NCBI GenBank assembly: GCA_947683625.1
Contig: CANTUR010000130.1
Coordinates: 62,001-126,000, forward strand
DNA length: 64,000 nucleotides
Direction of reading: 5' to 3'
From: Mallotus nudiflorus
Taxonomy: Eukaryota > Streptophyta > Magnoliopsida > Malpighiales > Euphorbiaceae
Shown here: in pieces, positions 1 through 12,928 of the stretch
How positions within the stretch are numbered: the first letter of the stretch is position 1
Layout: every line of letters begins with the position of its first letter
Position numbers and translations under genes: made by a program
Notes under the pieces: generated by a model
Told to the model about the DNA's origin: nothing
Database searches by the model: none
The model's input: only the letters and a program-made list of their open reading frames with translations

Positions 1-1856
1 GAGTTTTTATAAAGTATATGACATTTGACACGTGCCTAAAATATAACACAAGCAATAAACAAGAGAATTTCAAATTTAAGTCTGTGTTCAACTCACTGCC
101 ATGGCTCATGAGAAGAGAAGAAATCAGAAAAGTAAACACTGCACAAAGGAATTACCATCACCAAACTCATACTGAAGACTCCACACAAAAATCTTATATT
201 TTAGAATGCTTTATTATGAAATCTGGTGCATGGGCAAAAAGGCCATGTATTATGCAGTGCAGCAACATTTTCACTTTTTCCTGACTCTTCTATAAGTTAA
301 AGTATAACCATTAGTTTATGGATTCAATGTCATGGAATCATCAATTCTGTTATAGTAGATAATTTGATAAAAAAATCATCAAAAAAATTAGACTTAGGAA
401 TTTAGAACATGATAGTAAAAGTATTCTTTCAAATGATTATATTGAATTCAAAGCAACTTCTGGCCATTTTCTTACAAACTGTAGGCTTATGAAAAGAGTA
501 CAGCAGGCTGCAATTGCATTTTAAATAATTTATATATGCAAGACAATATTCAAATTGGGTTTTAAACAAGAAGTACATAAAAAATAAGACAATATTAAAT
601 TGTCTTTTGACCAAGAAAAACATACAATAAACAATTTTCAAGTTGTGTTTTAACCAAAAATATAACATATCAAAAAACTATATAATTTTCTATTTATAAG
701 GCAACTAAATTTGTATACTAGCACCAGAAAAGCATCTTTAAGAAGAGTACTATCTGCAAGCATGCATGTGTCAAGATAAGAAACTTACTTGCATTTTATT
801 TGCACACTAGGCAGATTAACTTTTGATTTACACCGATTATTAAGAGTATCAATCACATCCTGCACTGTTAGACTTCTCTTCTTCAGGATTTCCTGAGAAG
901 ACACAGCTTCAAACTTCAGAGGAAAAAAAGATTCAATGTGTAGATGTGAAAGAACTAAATATTAAGATTACATTACCTTGTATACATGAAAATGGCAAAC
1001 CCAAGGACTGAAACGTGTTTTGCTCTCAGTATGAGGGGAGAAACTAATGCCCATAAAGCACATTGATTATTACATAGTAAACAATATCCTACAACCAATG
1101 TTAAAAGATATGAAAGAGAAATGAGTTGATTAAAAAGAAAGAAAGAATCTGACATTATCCTTGAAACAGAAACAATATCTGAAAACAGCAGTCTCTCCAA
1201 ATAGTTCTGAACTTCCAAGGCTCCATACTCAAAACCATGCCTCTGTCTTCCAAGTTTCTCAGATAAATATAGCAACATAGATTTGTGGGCATTACTCTTT
1301 TTAAGCCCACATTCCAGTACATTCTGTCCAATTCAATCAAATCAAATAAAATCAATGGACAGTAAAGCCGTTCAATAAACTATATCATCACATCAAATCG
1401 TTCAAAGTTAAGTTGTACTGTTTAATGAAACCAGTCAGCCATGCTATAAGGGAACTCATAGAAGCTCTGAAGACAGGTGACTCCCAGCTTCACATCAAAG
1501 AACAAAACAGCAACCATCATTGATCTAACTCTGTCTTATTCCTTATCCAATTCACTACCAGTAAACAGCACATGAATTATCAGTTTTCCAACAGATCATT
1601 TTCTAAGTTTTGAGTCACAACCTAGGTAACATGTTTAATTAGCATCTACATGTAGGAGAAGCATGCTTGGTTCCATGACAGACATAGAATTGTTAAAGTC
1701 ATACACTGTCAGAGTGACAAAACAAGTAGTGGATACTTGATGTTTGTGTATGTGTTTGAGGAGAAAGTGAAAAAGAATTCATGAATATTTTTACCCTTGC
1801 TAAGTCACTTTCATATTTTCCAGAAAATAATAAAGAAGCCTCAACAAAATGTAATT

Positions 1857-1895
<39 letters not shown>

Positions 1896-4800
1896 CACCT
1901 TCAGATTTAGCAGAGGTGATTTTTCAAGGAGACTGATAGGTTGATCCAAAGCACTATACGCAGCTTCAGAGACAGAACAAGCAGCCAATGACCCAACAGG
2001 TTTGCCTCCTATCCCATCAGAATTAGCAATGATCTTGCCAGAGCTACTAGTTGGCATATTTTCTTCACTATCATAAGAAAAATGCACAACCTGATTTCCA
2101 TATGCATTTCTCACTGTTCCATCATATGCAGCATGTACATCGCGCATGAAGAACATAAGCCTCCGAGTTAAAGTCCCAGGAAGATCAGCATTGTCACTAA
2201 AAGAGCTTTCTCTACTCATTATTGAGTGAACAAAACATTCAAAGGGATTTAGGCCTGTTAAAAAAGAAGCTTCTACCACAGCAGATGGTATAAAACAATT
2301 GGCACAATCCCCAACAGTTTCAGTTTTTTGCTTGTTCCAACCAGCACAAGACAGTTGATGAGGTATCCTAAAGGATAATGGAACAAGTGAATGCTGCAAA
2401 CCTAGGCACATGCTATGTTGAACAATTTTCAGCAAATTTCCCTTGCTTCCTGACTTAAACATAGTCATTAAGGTGTTATCCTTGCTTGCATATTTGTAGG
2501 CTAATGTTTGAACATCACGAAAAACATGCTTGAAAGCATCAACAGAGGCTTGACTGAGTGCAGCAGATCTCTGCTTCTCAAAACACAAGTGTTCCACATC
2601 AAAAGCCTCAGGACACTGATCACCTTCACCAATTCCAGCAAGCAAATCCCGACAAGATTCCACCAGGAACTGTTTTATATTACAGGTGTGATCTGCATCT
2701 TGCAATCCATATAAAATTTCATCCACCATGTTTTTTCTTGAGTAAAAGTCAGGGCAGAGGTACAAATCGGAGAGCGAAACACTCAAGCCCCTCATTGACA
2801 ACCACTCACAAAGAACTTCCTGTGCAATATATAAAAAGTCAAGGACTTGATTCCGGCAATGTTTGATGAGGCTTTGGAAAAGGTTACCATCAGTGTCACG
2901 TAACCAAAAGGATCCTTCAGAAGATATCAACTCCCCATCACGTATGCAAACATCATTAGAAGGAAATTCATGGTCAAAGCCTCTAGGTAGGAGCATGCTA
3001 ATTAATTGCTTTCCAGTCCAAGCACATCCATTAAGAGGAGTTTTCATAATAGCTGGAGGCATCAATTGATGACGACAAAACATTTGCAGCTGCTGCATTT
3101 GGTAGAGACTCAATAGAACTCCATCCTCCATGACCAGGTGGGCAGCAACCAAACTGTCCTGACCAAAAGAGAGGAGGTTCCTGCCACTCTGAACATTTGT
3201 TAACTGCTTCCCTAAAGCAACAAGCTCCTGGAGCTCAACTCTGGTGTCAACCGATTGAGGAACATAACCATGTAAGCAATCACCATCAAAATCTCCACGA
3301 AATGGGGAGCAAATGAGTGGATTGATTGCAAGAACTGAGGTCACTGGAAGGACCTTAACAGAGAGAGCAATGAGAGAGTGCTGATGTATGGATGGAGGCC
3401 TATTGATCAAAACAGTATCTCCATCATTCAGAGGCCTGTAAATGACATCCCCTATACGGAGTTCTTCAGTACGATGAATACGAATCAGTCTACCTTCTCT
3501 GCGAACATGCATATCGCCTTTCTCAAGAAGGCGTACTTCACAACATTCATTCAACTTCTCCCAATTCCAAGCCGTCAGATGTTCAGAAATTTGCAATCTT
3601 TCTGCAATTGGACAAGGAATACCAATTTCACTAAGCTTAATATTAGGATCGCCGACCACCACCATGCGGAATGAATTATCATTTCGTTTACCAAGAACAA
3701 CATCTTTAATCCATCTCAAACCAGATGAACTGGAAGCAGAATCATTCATCTTCTTTTGTAGGGCAAAAACATCGTCATTATTTACAGAATTGTCTGGGGT
3801 TAGCTGCAAAATAGAAGAGTAAGAATATGAATGAGGAAGTTAGAAACTGTACAGTTATCACTCCAACAAGGATAGGAAGAAGAAGAAAGACATTTTTATC
3901 TTGCCTTGGAAGTTTTCAGGCAGTCCAGAACACGAAAACTCAACTCTCTTGATATTCCCCGGAAATCAACCAGTTTCTTGTAAGCCCTAGTCCGATCATC
4001 CTACAACCATTGATCATATTCAAGCAACATAGGAAAAGAAGAGTCAGCTATGCAACTTGGTCAATATACCAAGACAAAAAAGAGTACTGCAAGAAACATT
4101 ACTTACAAAGGCCAATCTCTGGCCATTAGAAAATGCATGTACAAATTCTGTGACACGATGGCAATTTGGTGTTACTGAGAAACAGTTAAGGAAAAGTGAA
4201 TCTGACTTTAAAACATATTTCCTGATGAAATGTGGATCAATATCCTTCAACAAATGGCAAACCTGAAAACAGATAAGTGAGCATTATACACTAATAAGAT
4301 TACCATGAGAAGATGTCAGCAGCAAATTTTAAGAACAAGTGAAGCACAAAAGAGTGAAATTGAAGTTCAAACAAAGAGCAAGTTCCAAACTGAAATGCTT
4401 GACCTTGCTTCTATGAACCCAAATAAAAATGAAATTCATAGTTTTGACTTGTATAAATACATGAAAACTGGTTGATCTTTGATGACGTAAAGTTCCCCAC
4501 TAACACAATTTTATTCTTTCTTGCACAAATGTTAATTGATGGTGATAATTGACAGTTTTAGAGCATTAGTGCAAAGGTAAGCTTGCTCCTTTGTGATCAG
4601 AAGATAATAGGCTGGAGTCAGGAAACAGTCTCCTTACAGAAAAAGCACGAGGGAAGGCTGTGACCTTTTGGAGCCTCAAAAAATTTAAAACCTTGTACCA
4701 GGGTGGAGCATAGATCATAAGAGTAGCACAAAAGAAAAAATCATATATTTGAGATGGACATATCAATGTTTAGGGAAAATAAAACTAAAATAGTGAAGAA

Positions 4801-7681
4801 ACTATAGGAAAAAATTTGAAATTTTCAGAGTGGCCATGAGAGTCCTACGTTTTCCTTTCATATGAAAAATATTACTGAGGTTCGCTGTGGTTTCTCATTC
4901 AACACACAAGAAGGGCATTAAATCATTGTTAACATTAAGCCAAATCAAGCAATATAATATGCCCATGTTATCCTACCTGCGCATGCGATAGGACCCTTTG
5001 GTTTGGCCTCGTGGTGTTTTCTTCTTGTTGTTCATCTTTTGGAATAATATCCCAATAGTCGGCAGCCAACCTTTTCCTGAATCCTCTCTTTTGGGACTTG
5101 TTTAGTGGCTTTTCACTGAATTTTGCAATTATTACATTTTTTCTGAAGATTTCTTCAGAAGAAACAGAGAACTTCATTGTTGGATACCAACCTACTGAAT
5201 TTCCCTGTTTTTAGCAAAGATGATTATTCTGAATTATGTGAGATCAAAAGAAAATAAATGTAATTTAAGAGTTGGTGACAGACTTACTACACAATATTTG
5301 CAACCCTTTGGCAGATTTGCTTTAGATTTTGAATCCTTCTTCTGCTAGATGCACAAGACAGAAAAGGAAAACATCACCAAAAAGACACCAGCCCAAAGAA
5401 AAAGTATCGATTAAAGCTTTACAGCCAAGGACGGGATGATTCATACAATGTTTTGGATCATCAAATAATAACACATTTCTGCTTAGAAGAATTTGATAAT
5501 GCATGAGAAGATAACATTCAAATGGGCAAAGCCAATGATTTTCTAAGTCTATAAATTAAATCATGGTGAATAATTCAATATACACAATTAAATAAAAATA
5601 AAAATGAATTATCATTATCAGAAATAAACCCATAGACAAGATTTGCCTTTCTAGATCAATGCACATTAAGGAAATAAATATTGTACAAATATCGTAGATG
5701 ACAAGCTACTCAAGGATTTAATTTCTTTCTTTATTTAAATAGCACCTTCATGCTCATCATGATTACTGGTTTGTGATAACATGGCACCACTGAGACATGC
5801 AAGACATTTCCCATAAAATTTCAAAAACCTAAAGACCAAGAGGATTGAATAACAAAAATGAAAAAATTATCACAAAAAGAAAAACCTACTCAACCAAAGC
5901 TTTACACATATTCAATACACAAGTTCAGGAAAGAGGCCCCATGTTGACATCAATGCTGATCTGGTTGCTTTCAATACAGCCCAAAGAAACATTTTACTCA
6001 CTGTCTGCTACAGGCACTTCTACTAGCTCAGATGGAAGAAGCAGGTTTCATAACCAGAAATAATTCTCTTCCAGGATCAGTCTTCTGTCCCTAGATGTAG
6101 TAGTCTATCAGCAGGAAACTTATACATGCAATGACCCTTCACTGAATGTTAATGAAAGCAAGCCCTTGCAGCCTAATCTCATCTACTGAAAAGGAAGTCA
6201 GGGTAGAGCTTAAGAGAAGAACAGAGAAGTTGTGCGATTTCACTACCCTAAATGGTTTCAAACAAATGTTACCTTAGTTCAGGAAAAGCATAAAATCTTC
6301 ATATGATGCTCATGTTCAGCCATTCAAATAAATTGCAAGATTCAGAGTATGAATTAATAAGAGAAATTCATAACTTCATTCATAAAAGAATAATATTAAG
6401 TTTAACAGATAGATTAAATAAAAGGAAAGAAGGAAAAGATTAAAAGAAATGATATTCAAAAAGGATAATGCACCTGACCTTGGACTCTTTCCGGATAGAT
6501 TTACATCCTGGGCAAACTTGGTTCAAAATCCGTACAACTTCAGACAGGTAATAGGGATGCAGTATTATGAATGGAAATTTAATAACCCCAAAGTGACCTA
6601 AATTTGATAAATACCATATCAGCACCATTTTTAGAAGTAGAAGGTCATCAGCCAACATAACATTACATAAATGTCCACCCACCTTCACAGGATTTCAAAT
6701 CCTTGGATCCGCAAGTAGAGCATTGAGAAGTTGGATTTGGGAGTCCCAACCTAGGATCAGTGACCTCACTAACTGTATCAATCGCTAGAACTGAAAGCTT
6801 TTCCTGACATAATACCACAACATAAAATAATTGTTCGACAAAAGATGCATTTGAAACATTATGAAACTTAAAATGTTACTCAGATCCCATACTTAGGGAT
6901 TTACTGCCCCTTATATTTACATTTTCTGACATGATTAAATTTCAAAACTATTAGAATTAATATTCAATAAGAAACTTAAAAAAATGACTTCACAATTGAC
7001 ACTGTGCACAAAAGGATCTCCGAATTATGTAGCAACTTGAACAAAAAAATAAAAATAAAAAATAAACCATTGTACAAAGAGGCAGGGCCGTTAAGTATTA
7101 CAGGAGCAGTAATTGAATTATTTAATGGCTGACACTAAATGCATATATGATTTTTCAATGCGATTGTATTAATGATGCTAATACATGCACCAGTTCAATG
7201 AAATTAACATGGCAGCACATCTCTCATTCCTTTCACATATGAGAATTATATAAAATGAACAGCAATTCATATTAAGTTGCATGTCAACAAGTATGCAACT
7301 TTACCAGAGCCTATTAGAGCATGGGCTAGTTTGCGTAATAACTAGTAATACAAAGACAATATTCATATCTTTAAGTTTCAGTTCAATTCAACAGTATAAT
7401 CCCATTCCCAGTGTGGCTCATGTTTCCTAAATCATACTTCCAAATAAGTATTGGCTGCAAAATAAGTTCATGACCTAACTAGCAAAGATAATCTAGTATA
7501 CAAGAGACATGACAACAATTACCTATAATACCTCAAATCTCATTTTGCTCCATGACAGTCAAAAAGATATTTAAAATAAATATATGGAACTTACTTTTTC
7601 TGCCTCAGTTGAAACACCAAAAGTTATGGCAGTTAGCAGTGCAGGTGGCACTTGCCGCTCCTCAAAAAATTCAGTCTCCAT
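1..7681 (-). CDS. NRPD1: Largest subunit of RNA polymerase IV, 5' part of gene (runs off left edge)
   Basis: Pol IV makes the precursors of 24-nt siRNAs for RNA-directed DNA methylation in the nucleus. Coding exons, in order: 7681-7595, 6803-6683, 6597-6479, 5341-5288, 5204-4977, 4262-4107, 4000-3905, 3803-1899, 1323-1154, 1043-977 and 892-789; a weak candidate next exon is 35-1. They join in frame to about 1035 residues. Visible: clamp zinc ligands C57, C60, C68 and H71; a second set C98, C101, C123 and C126; and the metal-A motif DFDGD at residues 458-462 (bases 3279-3293). The text after DFDGD (CLHGYVPQS) and the ADLPGTL stretch match Pol IV as I remember it better than Pol V (NRPE1). The ATG at 7681 begins METEFFEE and follows a 5'UTR intron acceptor. 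The catalytic exon is unbroken over 635 codons, so the gene looks functional. The intron 3904-3804 has a GC donor. The C-terminal DeCL region lies outside the window. Confidence 0.93.
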
Positions 7682-7716
7682 TTAACTTGGTAACTTTTCC
7701 ACACTAATCAAGCACT

Positions 7717-10078
7717 CTGCATAAAACAATTCATCGTTATTAACAAGAAAGACTAGACAACCAGAAAATATTTTACCAAATAATAAATTAATGTCCAACA
7801 TGCAAAGGATAAAATGCACCACGGGGCAACAACAGACATGTAAAAAGCCTCAATTTTAACATATGGACTCTACATGCAAGGTATTATCACCTGCAGCACC
7901 CACAATATTATGAGTAAGCATTCTTGAAAACCTAATGAAATTGGGACCAAAAAAACACACTGCCACTATGAAATAGCATGATGTAAACACAGAAATGATT
8001 AATTCTACACTACTTAGCAGATGTGAGTTGGAAGAAAGGTAGACTACGAACATTATTTGCCAAGTTGCTAAAATATGATTTAGTTTCACAACTCCCCAGT
8101 TTGAGACCAAAGCTCAGTTGAGCTGAATAGACTATGCAACTAAAAATCCAAAGTAGCCTGTGTAAAAGTCTCTCAAAAGTTATGTCGTATGCAAAAATTC
8201 AAGCCCTACAGCTTATTCTAGTACCCAAAATATGGAGAAAGGGGAATGATCAGACAGTTCAAAAACCAGGGAAAACCTAGAAGATAAAGTATAAAAATTC
8301 AATGAGGGCAAAAGCACACAAAGATGTCCAGTTAAAATTGTGAATAAAGAGAAAAACAGCACTCAAACAAATCCCCTCTTTATACTGTGATCTTTCCATA
8401 TCTGGGATGCAACAAAATTTTGCATGTTTCCTAACGCAATAATGAAGCAGATGCATGTCAATAGATGAACATATATACAGCTCAAAAATGCAAATAATTG
8501 TTACTTCTATGCCACTGTTAACATGTGCCATTTCCCAACATTGGAAGTTATTTCACAGGCCATTCCATGGAAGGAGATTATTTTCTTGTTTCTCCCTTCT
8601 TTATGGTCAAGCCCATTGATGAAATGGCCTTTAGAGACAATTGCTATAGACAAAAAAAAAAAAAAAAAAAAAAAGGCTAGAGGCTTTCTTATATTCTGCA
8701 AAATACAACCACGTGCCTGTTAATTAAATTAATATGAATACATTCTCTAGGAGTATCCCATAGCAAAAACAACTTGTTAGCCCATAACAGATGCATACAC
8801 GGAATGTCCACAACACCAATAGACAATCATGCGGGAACAGCCAATATTAATAAAATAACTTGGAAAATTCTGCATGTATACTTCCAATTTAATCAGACAT
8901 ACATGTGAAACAACAAGTCATTATACTAGATAGGCAGAATGAATGTAAAGTACATCTACACTTCTTTAATTTTCTGCTATTTGACAAACAGCTGCATTGT
9001 TAATAATGGAATTGCATGGTAAGAGTACAAGAGCCAGCCAACCTGAATCCCAGCTAATCAAGACATACAGCATTGACTGCAAACGGTAACTCGTGAGAAT
9101 AAATCAGAATCACATATTTGTGATCTCCTGCATTTGTGGAATTTAACAACCATGTTGATTACAACATACCACCAAACATCCCTCTACTATCAATCAAGAT
9201 ATTACTAAAAACCAATATTATCGATGATTCATCAACCAATAATGATATTCAGAGAATATGCATCTTTCATTAGCTAGAGAATTTAGCAGTTGGCAAAAAA
9301 TACAAATGCTACAGCTAATTGTACATCCCAAAGTGAAAAAACGTGTTCCCTCCAAATGATTAACTACCATGGAACTAAAAAAAATGACAATAATAAGAAG
9401 AACTGCCAAAATAATCCATGATACATAACAAGCACATAAACTGCCAGTTGTTAGCTCGATATTTTTTTATAAACAATAAAATTAAAATGAACATATACAA
9501 AAACTACCAACAGTAAGTTAAGTCAACAAAAGCTCATTCGAAGCAGCAACTATCACTTGTCATTCACTGAACAATCGATCACAAGAAGCAGAAATAAAAT
9601 CCCCATCCTTTAAGAGCTCAAAATCATTAAATTAAGCAGAGACACCAATGAAACCACAATCAGCAATAAAAACACTAATGCCATTGATCAAAATTCATGA
9701 AAAGACAGAAAATTTTCCACACGCATTGTGTTAAGTTTCAATCTTTTTAACCGTAGAACCCCTCATTAACAAAAACAAACACATGCGTATTACGAAAACC
9801 CTTCAGTCCCACCAACCATTAAACCCCAACCCCACAAACCATAATCACATGCAAACACAAAACATCACCCCAATCATCAATCTGCACATAAAAAAACATA
9901 AAAACAAAACCCACATTCAGAAAAGGCAAAAACACAGCTCAAAACTTTTAAAAACAGAACATGATCATCGACCCAACAAGTTCACCATAAGCAAAAAACA
10001 TAAACATGCAAAATCTAATAACATTGAGATAAAAATACAAAAACCCATAAGAGAAAAATTATCAAAAGGCACACTCAC
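7717..10078 (-). other. Long 5'UTR intron of the Pol IV subunit gene (predicted)
   Basis: On the minus strand a GTGAGTG donor at 10078 follows a pyrimidine-rich leader, and a TTTTATGCAG acceptor ends at 7717, 35 bases before the start ATG. I infer one 2362-bp leader intron. The interior is AT-rich, with short unrelated open frames and a 23-base poly(A) run, and no recognisable gene on either strand. Extra small leader exons cannot be excluded. Confidence 0.6.
8652..8674 (+). repeat. Poly(A) run of 23 in the leader intron
   Basis: An uninterrupted run of 23 A residues on the plus strand inside the predicted leader intron. It may be the tail of a decayed retroposed sequence, but no element body or target duplication was recognised next to it. 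Confidence 0.9.
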
Positions 10079-10205
10079 TCAATGTTTATGAAAAGAGAAT
10101 GTGCTTTTTTCTGCTAGTAAAAGGAGCTGCTGTTTTGTGTGAAACAGAGGAGAGAGTGAAAAGACTGTAGAATCGTATATGGGTCTCTCCGTATATAAAA
10201 GTGCG
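10079..10205 (-). promoter_or_regulatory. Predicted core promoter and first leader exon of the Pol IV subunit gene
   Basis: Read on the minus strand, CTTTTATATAC at 10201-10191 resembles a TATA element. About 30-45 bases downstream comes a CT-rich stretch typical of plant leaders, and the leader ends at the GTGAGTG donor (10078). GC-rich sequence lies upstream at 10200-10370. The TATA-like string reads better as TATATAAAAG on the plus strand, so direction rests on the splice donor and the downstream gene. The start site is not resolved. Confidence 0.5.
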
Positions 10206-11189
10206 CGGACTGCGGCAATGGCAAAAGAGCAATAAAGACTGTATTTAGGGGCGAATTAGCAACAGAATCGGGCCCTTAACGCCGCCGATTTGCCTACTTA
10301 ACAACAAGACAGAGCACCGAGTTCACGGCTTTAGTCTAGAGCCTTTCGAGAGAGTTTTGGAGCTGAACGAGGAAAAAAGAAAGTCGCATTAGATTACATT
10401 CGTAAATTGGCCTTGGTTTTGTTTTTAATTACCGTTCTAACATTAGTACTTTCTGTGAAAGTGTTTTTTTTTTCGGGAAAGTTTGTGAGTGAGTGGGGAC
10501 CTTGTTGAAATTACGAGAATAGTCAGTCAGTATGTGTTTGAGTGGGACCTTTTGTTTTTATTATTTTTTTCATAATTTGGTATTCAAAAAATGACAGTTT
10601 GGATAATTTCAGTAATGAGGTGTTTGGTAAGTTTATATCTGAATGATGAAAAAAATGATGATAATATATGTGATATATGTGAAAATAAGTTTATCTTTTT
10701 TTATTTGAGAGTTAAAATATATGTGATATATGTGAAAATAAATTTTTTTTTAAGTTAAAATATATGTAATATATTTATTATTATACCCCTATACTAAAAA
10801 ATAATATGGTAGATGTTATAATAAATAAGGATAAAATACTAAAATTTATTATTAAAGTACATATTTCACTTTTTTTTTCTCATTTTCTTTCCAATTTGAA
10901 AAGATAAAATAGGAGAAAAATAAAATTAACTTTCCTTCATTTCTTTAATTTTTCCTTCTATTTTCGAACAATAAAAAGCAACTTTTCTTCCATATTTTCT
11001 ATGCTCTCCCATTTTTCTCAATTCCAAACATAGTATTAGTGTTACGATAGGGAAGTCGTAACATTAGAGAAAGAATGTGGTATTTCAAGGAGAGGTTAGT
11101 GTGTTTAACAAAGTTTTAGGCATTTAACAAAGTTTTGCCAACGTTGGAAAGCTTGGAAAAGATGACAGAATCTAGGTGCAAGGTTGGTG
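10206..11189. other. Intergenic, upstream of the Pol IV subunit gene
   Basis: The first 180 bases are relatively GC-rich and probably belong to the upstream promoter of the minus-strand gene. The remainder is AT-rich, with short repeats of the phrase TATATGTGATATATGTGAAAATAA around 10660-10745. No gene is visible. Confidence 0.6.
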
Positions 11190-11680
11190 GCTTAGAAATG
11201 TCCTTTTGAGGGTTGGTTTAAGCTTAACATAGATGGGTCCGTTGTAATGAAATCTAAAAGGGCTGCTGCTGATAGTTTAATTCAGAACTATTTATGGGAG
11301 ATGGATTGGTCACTTTCTAATGAACATCGACATTGTTTCTATAACTACCGTCGAGTTATGGGGAGTTTATGAATATCTTGTTTTGGCATGGGACCTTGAA
11401 GTGAAGAAACTAACCATAGAGACAGATAGCAGGTGTGTTGTTCAACTCCTTCAACAGAACCCTACAAGAACTAACGACCATGCAGCATTAGTGAATGCAA
11501 TTAAATCAATTATACAAAGAAATTGAGTCATCAAAGCCAATCATGCTCATCAAGAAGCTAATTTTACCGTAAACTTTGTAGCTTTTGCAGCTCATGAAAT
11601 GGTGGTTAGTTATCATCGTGTCTTGGCTCCTGTAACTAAGTTATCACAATGGCTAAATCATGATATTAGATAGATAGTTT
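11190..11680 (+). pseudogene. LINE (L1-type) RNase H relic
   Basis: A decayed RNase H domain as found at the 3' end of plant L1-type non-LTR retrotransposons. The first part, from about 11200, reads GWFKLNIDGS, with the catalytic-Asp context N-x-D-G. The frame then shifts, and 11320-11523 encodes VELWGVYEYLVLAWDLEV, then the second conserved context IETDSRCVVQLL. After a stop at 11524 the frame continues with HQEANFTVNFVAFAAHE, recalling the usual REAN-x-x-AD-x-LA tail. One frameshift and at least one stop make it non-coding. No reverse transcriptase is visible upstream, so it is a 5'-truncated or eroded insertion. Confidence 0.75.
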
Positions 11681-12928
11681 ACACACATTTGTTTGATATT
11701 TATTGTAAAGTTATGAGAGCTTCGTCTAAAGCAATTCACGTAGGCTTCATTAGCATAAGTTAATTATTGAGAGGTGTGAATGTGCCAAAAATATCAAGTA
11801 CAAAGCTATCAAAAAGTTAAGGTGGGGGCCAAAATCTTGAAGATGAAATGAGAAAATTTGCAAGCAAATCTTTGTTGTAGAACACACAATATTCACAATT
11901 AGCATTCAATATAAATATGAATGTGAGTGTGTTATTTATGTAAAATGTTAAGTGAATTATGTAATAATTTAATTTTCAATTTCAATATTTTTCTTAAAAA
12001 ATTTCAAATTGCTTTTGTATATAATATAAATGGAATATACCTTATATTGGAGTTTTTTTAATTGACAATAAAATTATTATTTTATGATAAAAAATTAGAA
12101 AAAATAACCATTTTAACCCTCTAATAAATTGATTCAAGATTTTATTAATTAAAACCATATGAGTCATCCTACAATACAAACATTTATATATATATGAAAT
12201 TATAACTGTCAGATTACTGTTTATTTAATTGTAGTTATTAATATATTTTAAAATATTGATATACAAAATTAATCGGTAATTGTAATTAAATAACAATTAA
12301 TCCAGCGGTTTTAATTTATGTGGTAATAAAACCAAAATAAGTGACAAAACGAAGGGTAGTCTTGTAGTTGGTGGAAGAAGTGAAGGGCATTTAAAGTAAA
12401 AAAAAAAAGCAGCAGTGTCTTTATCGGCAGAGGAAGATAAAAAAAGAGTCAAAGGGCAAGACAGTAAAATGACAAAAAAGCATCGAGGTAAGTGAGGCAG
12501 TGGGGTTGGTTAAATGCAGAAACTGTAACTGCTCAGGTAATATAATGCGGTTGCTGCACCGTTGAATCTTGTGGGGTCCGCTGTGATCTAATTTTGCATT
12601 ATCTCCTTGCAATACACCCATCTGCACCGTACAAAAACTCACGAATAATGATATTTCGATTTTAACACATGTGCTCTATCTATGAGAATCAACTTACTTT
12701 TATTTATAAGAAAAAAAAAAGAAAGAAAATCAACTTTTTTTTTTTCTCGAACAACAATTGATCATTGTAAAGAGAAGCAGCATAAGTACAAGAGAGGCCC
12801 TAGTGGATTACTAAATTGGGAGAAATTACAAAGATATCACTAAGGGTAATATCTCAAGAATCTGGCAATCGCTAAAACAAATACCAAAATAGAAGACATT
12901 TAACATCATATAAAGAGGCACCGAATCG
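11681..12928. other. AT-rich intergenic stretch, no gene recognised
   Basis: This runs from the LINE relic to the hAT-like element. It may include the eroded 3' tail of the LINE. Short open frames, such as one at 12421-12642 on the minus strand, show no recognisable protein features. Confidence 0.55.

Noticed and set aside
1857..3809. Pol V subunit NRPE1 as the identity of the left gene
   Set aside because: The text around the metal site (RGDFDGDCLHGYVPQS) and flanking blocks agree with NRPD1; NRPE1 differs at these positions as I remember it.
9783..10091. 102-residue Lys/His/Asn-rich plus-strand open frame
   Set aside because: It lies in the predicted leader intron of the opposite-strand gene and reflects A/C-rich composition; no features of a protein.
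10191..10201. Plus-strand promoter at TATATAAAAG
   Set aside because: No gene or leader follows on the plus strand, whereas the minus strand has a leader and donor leading to NRPD1.
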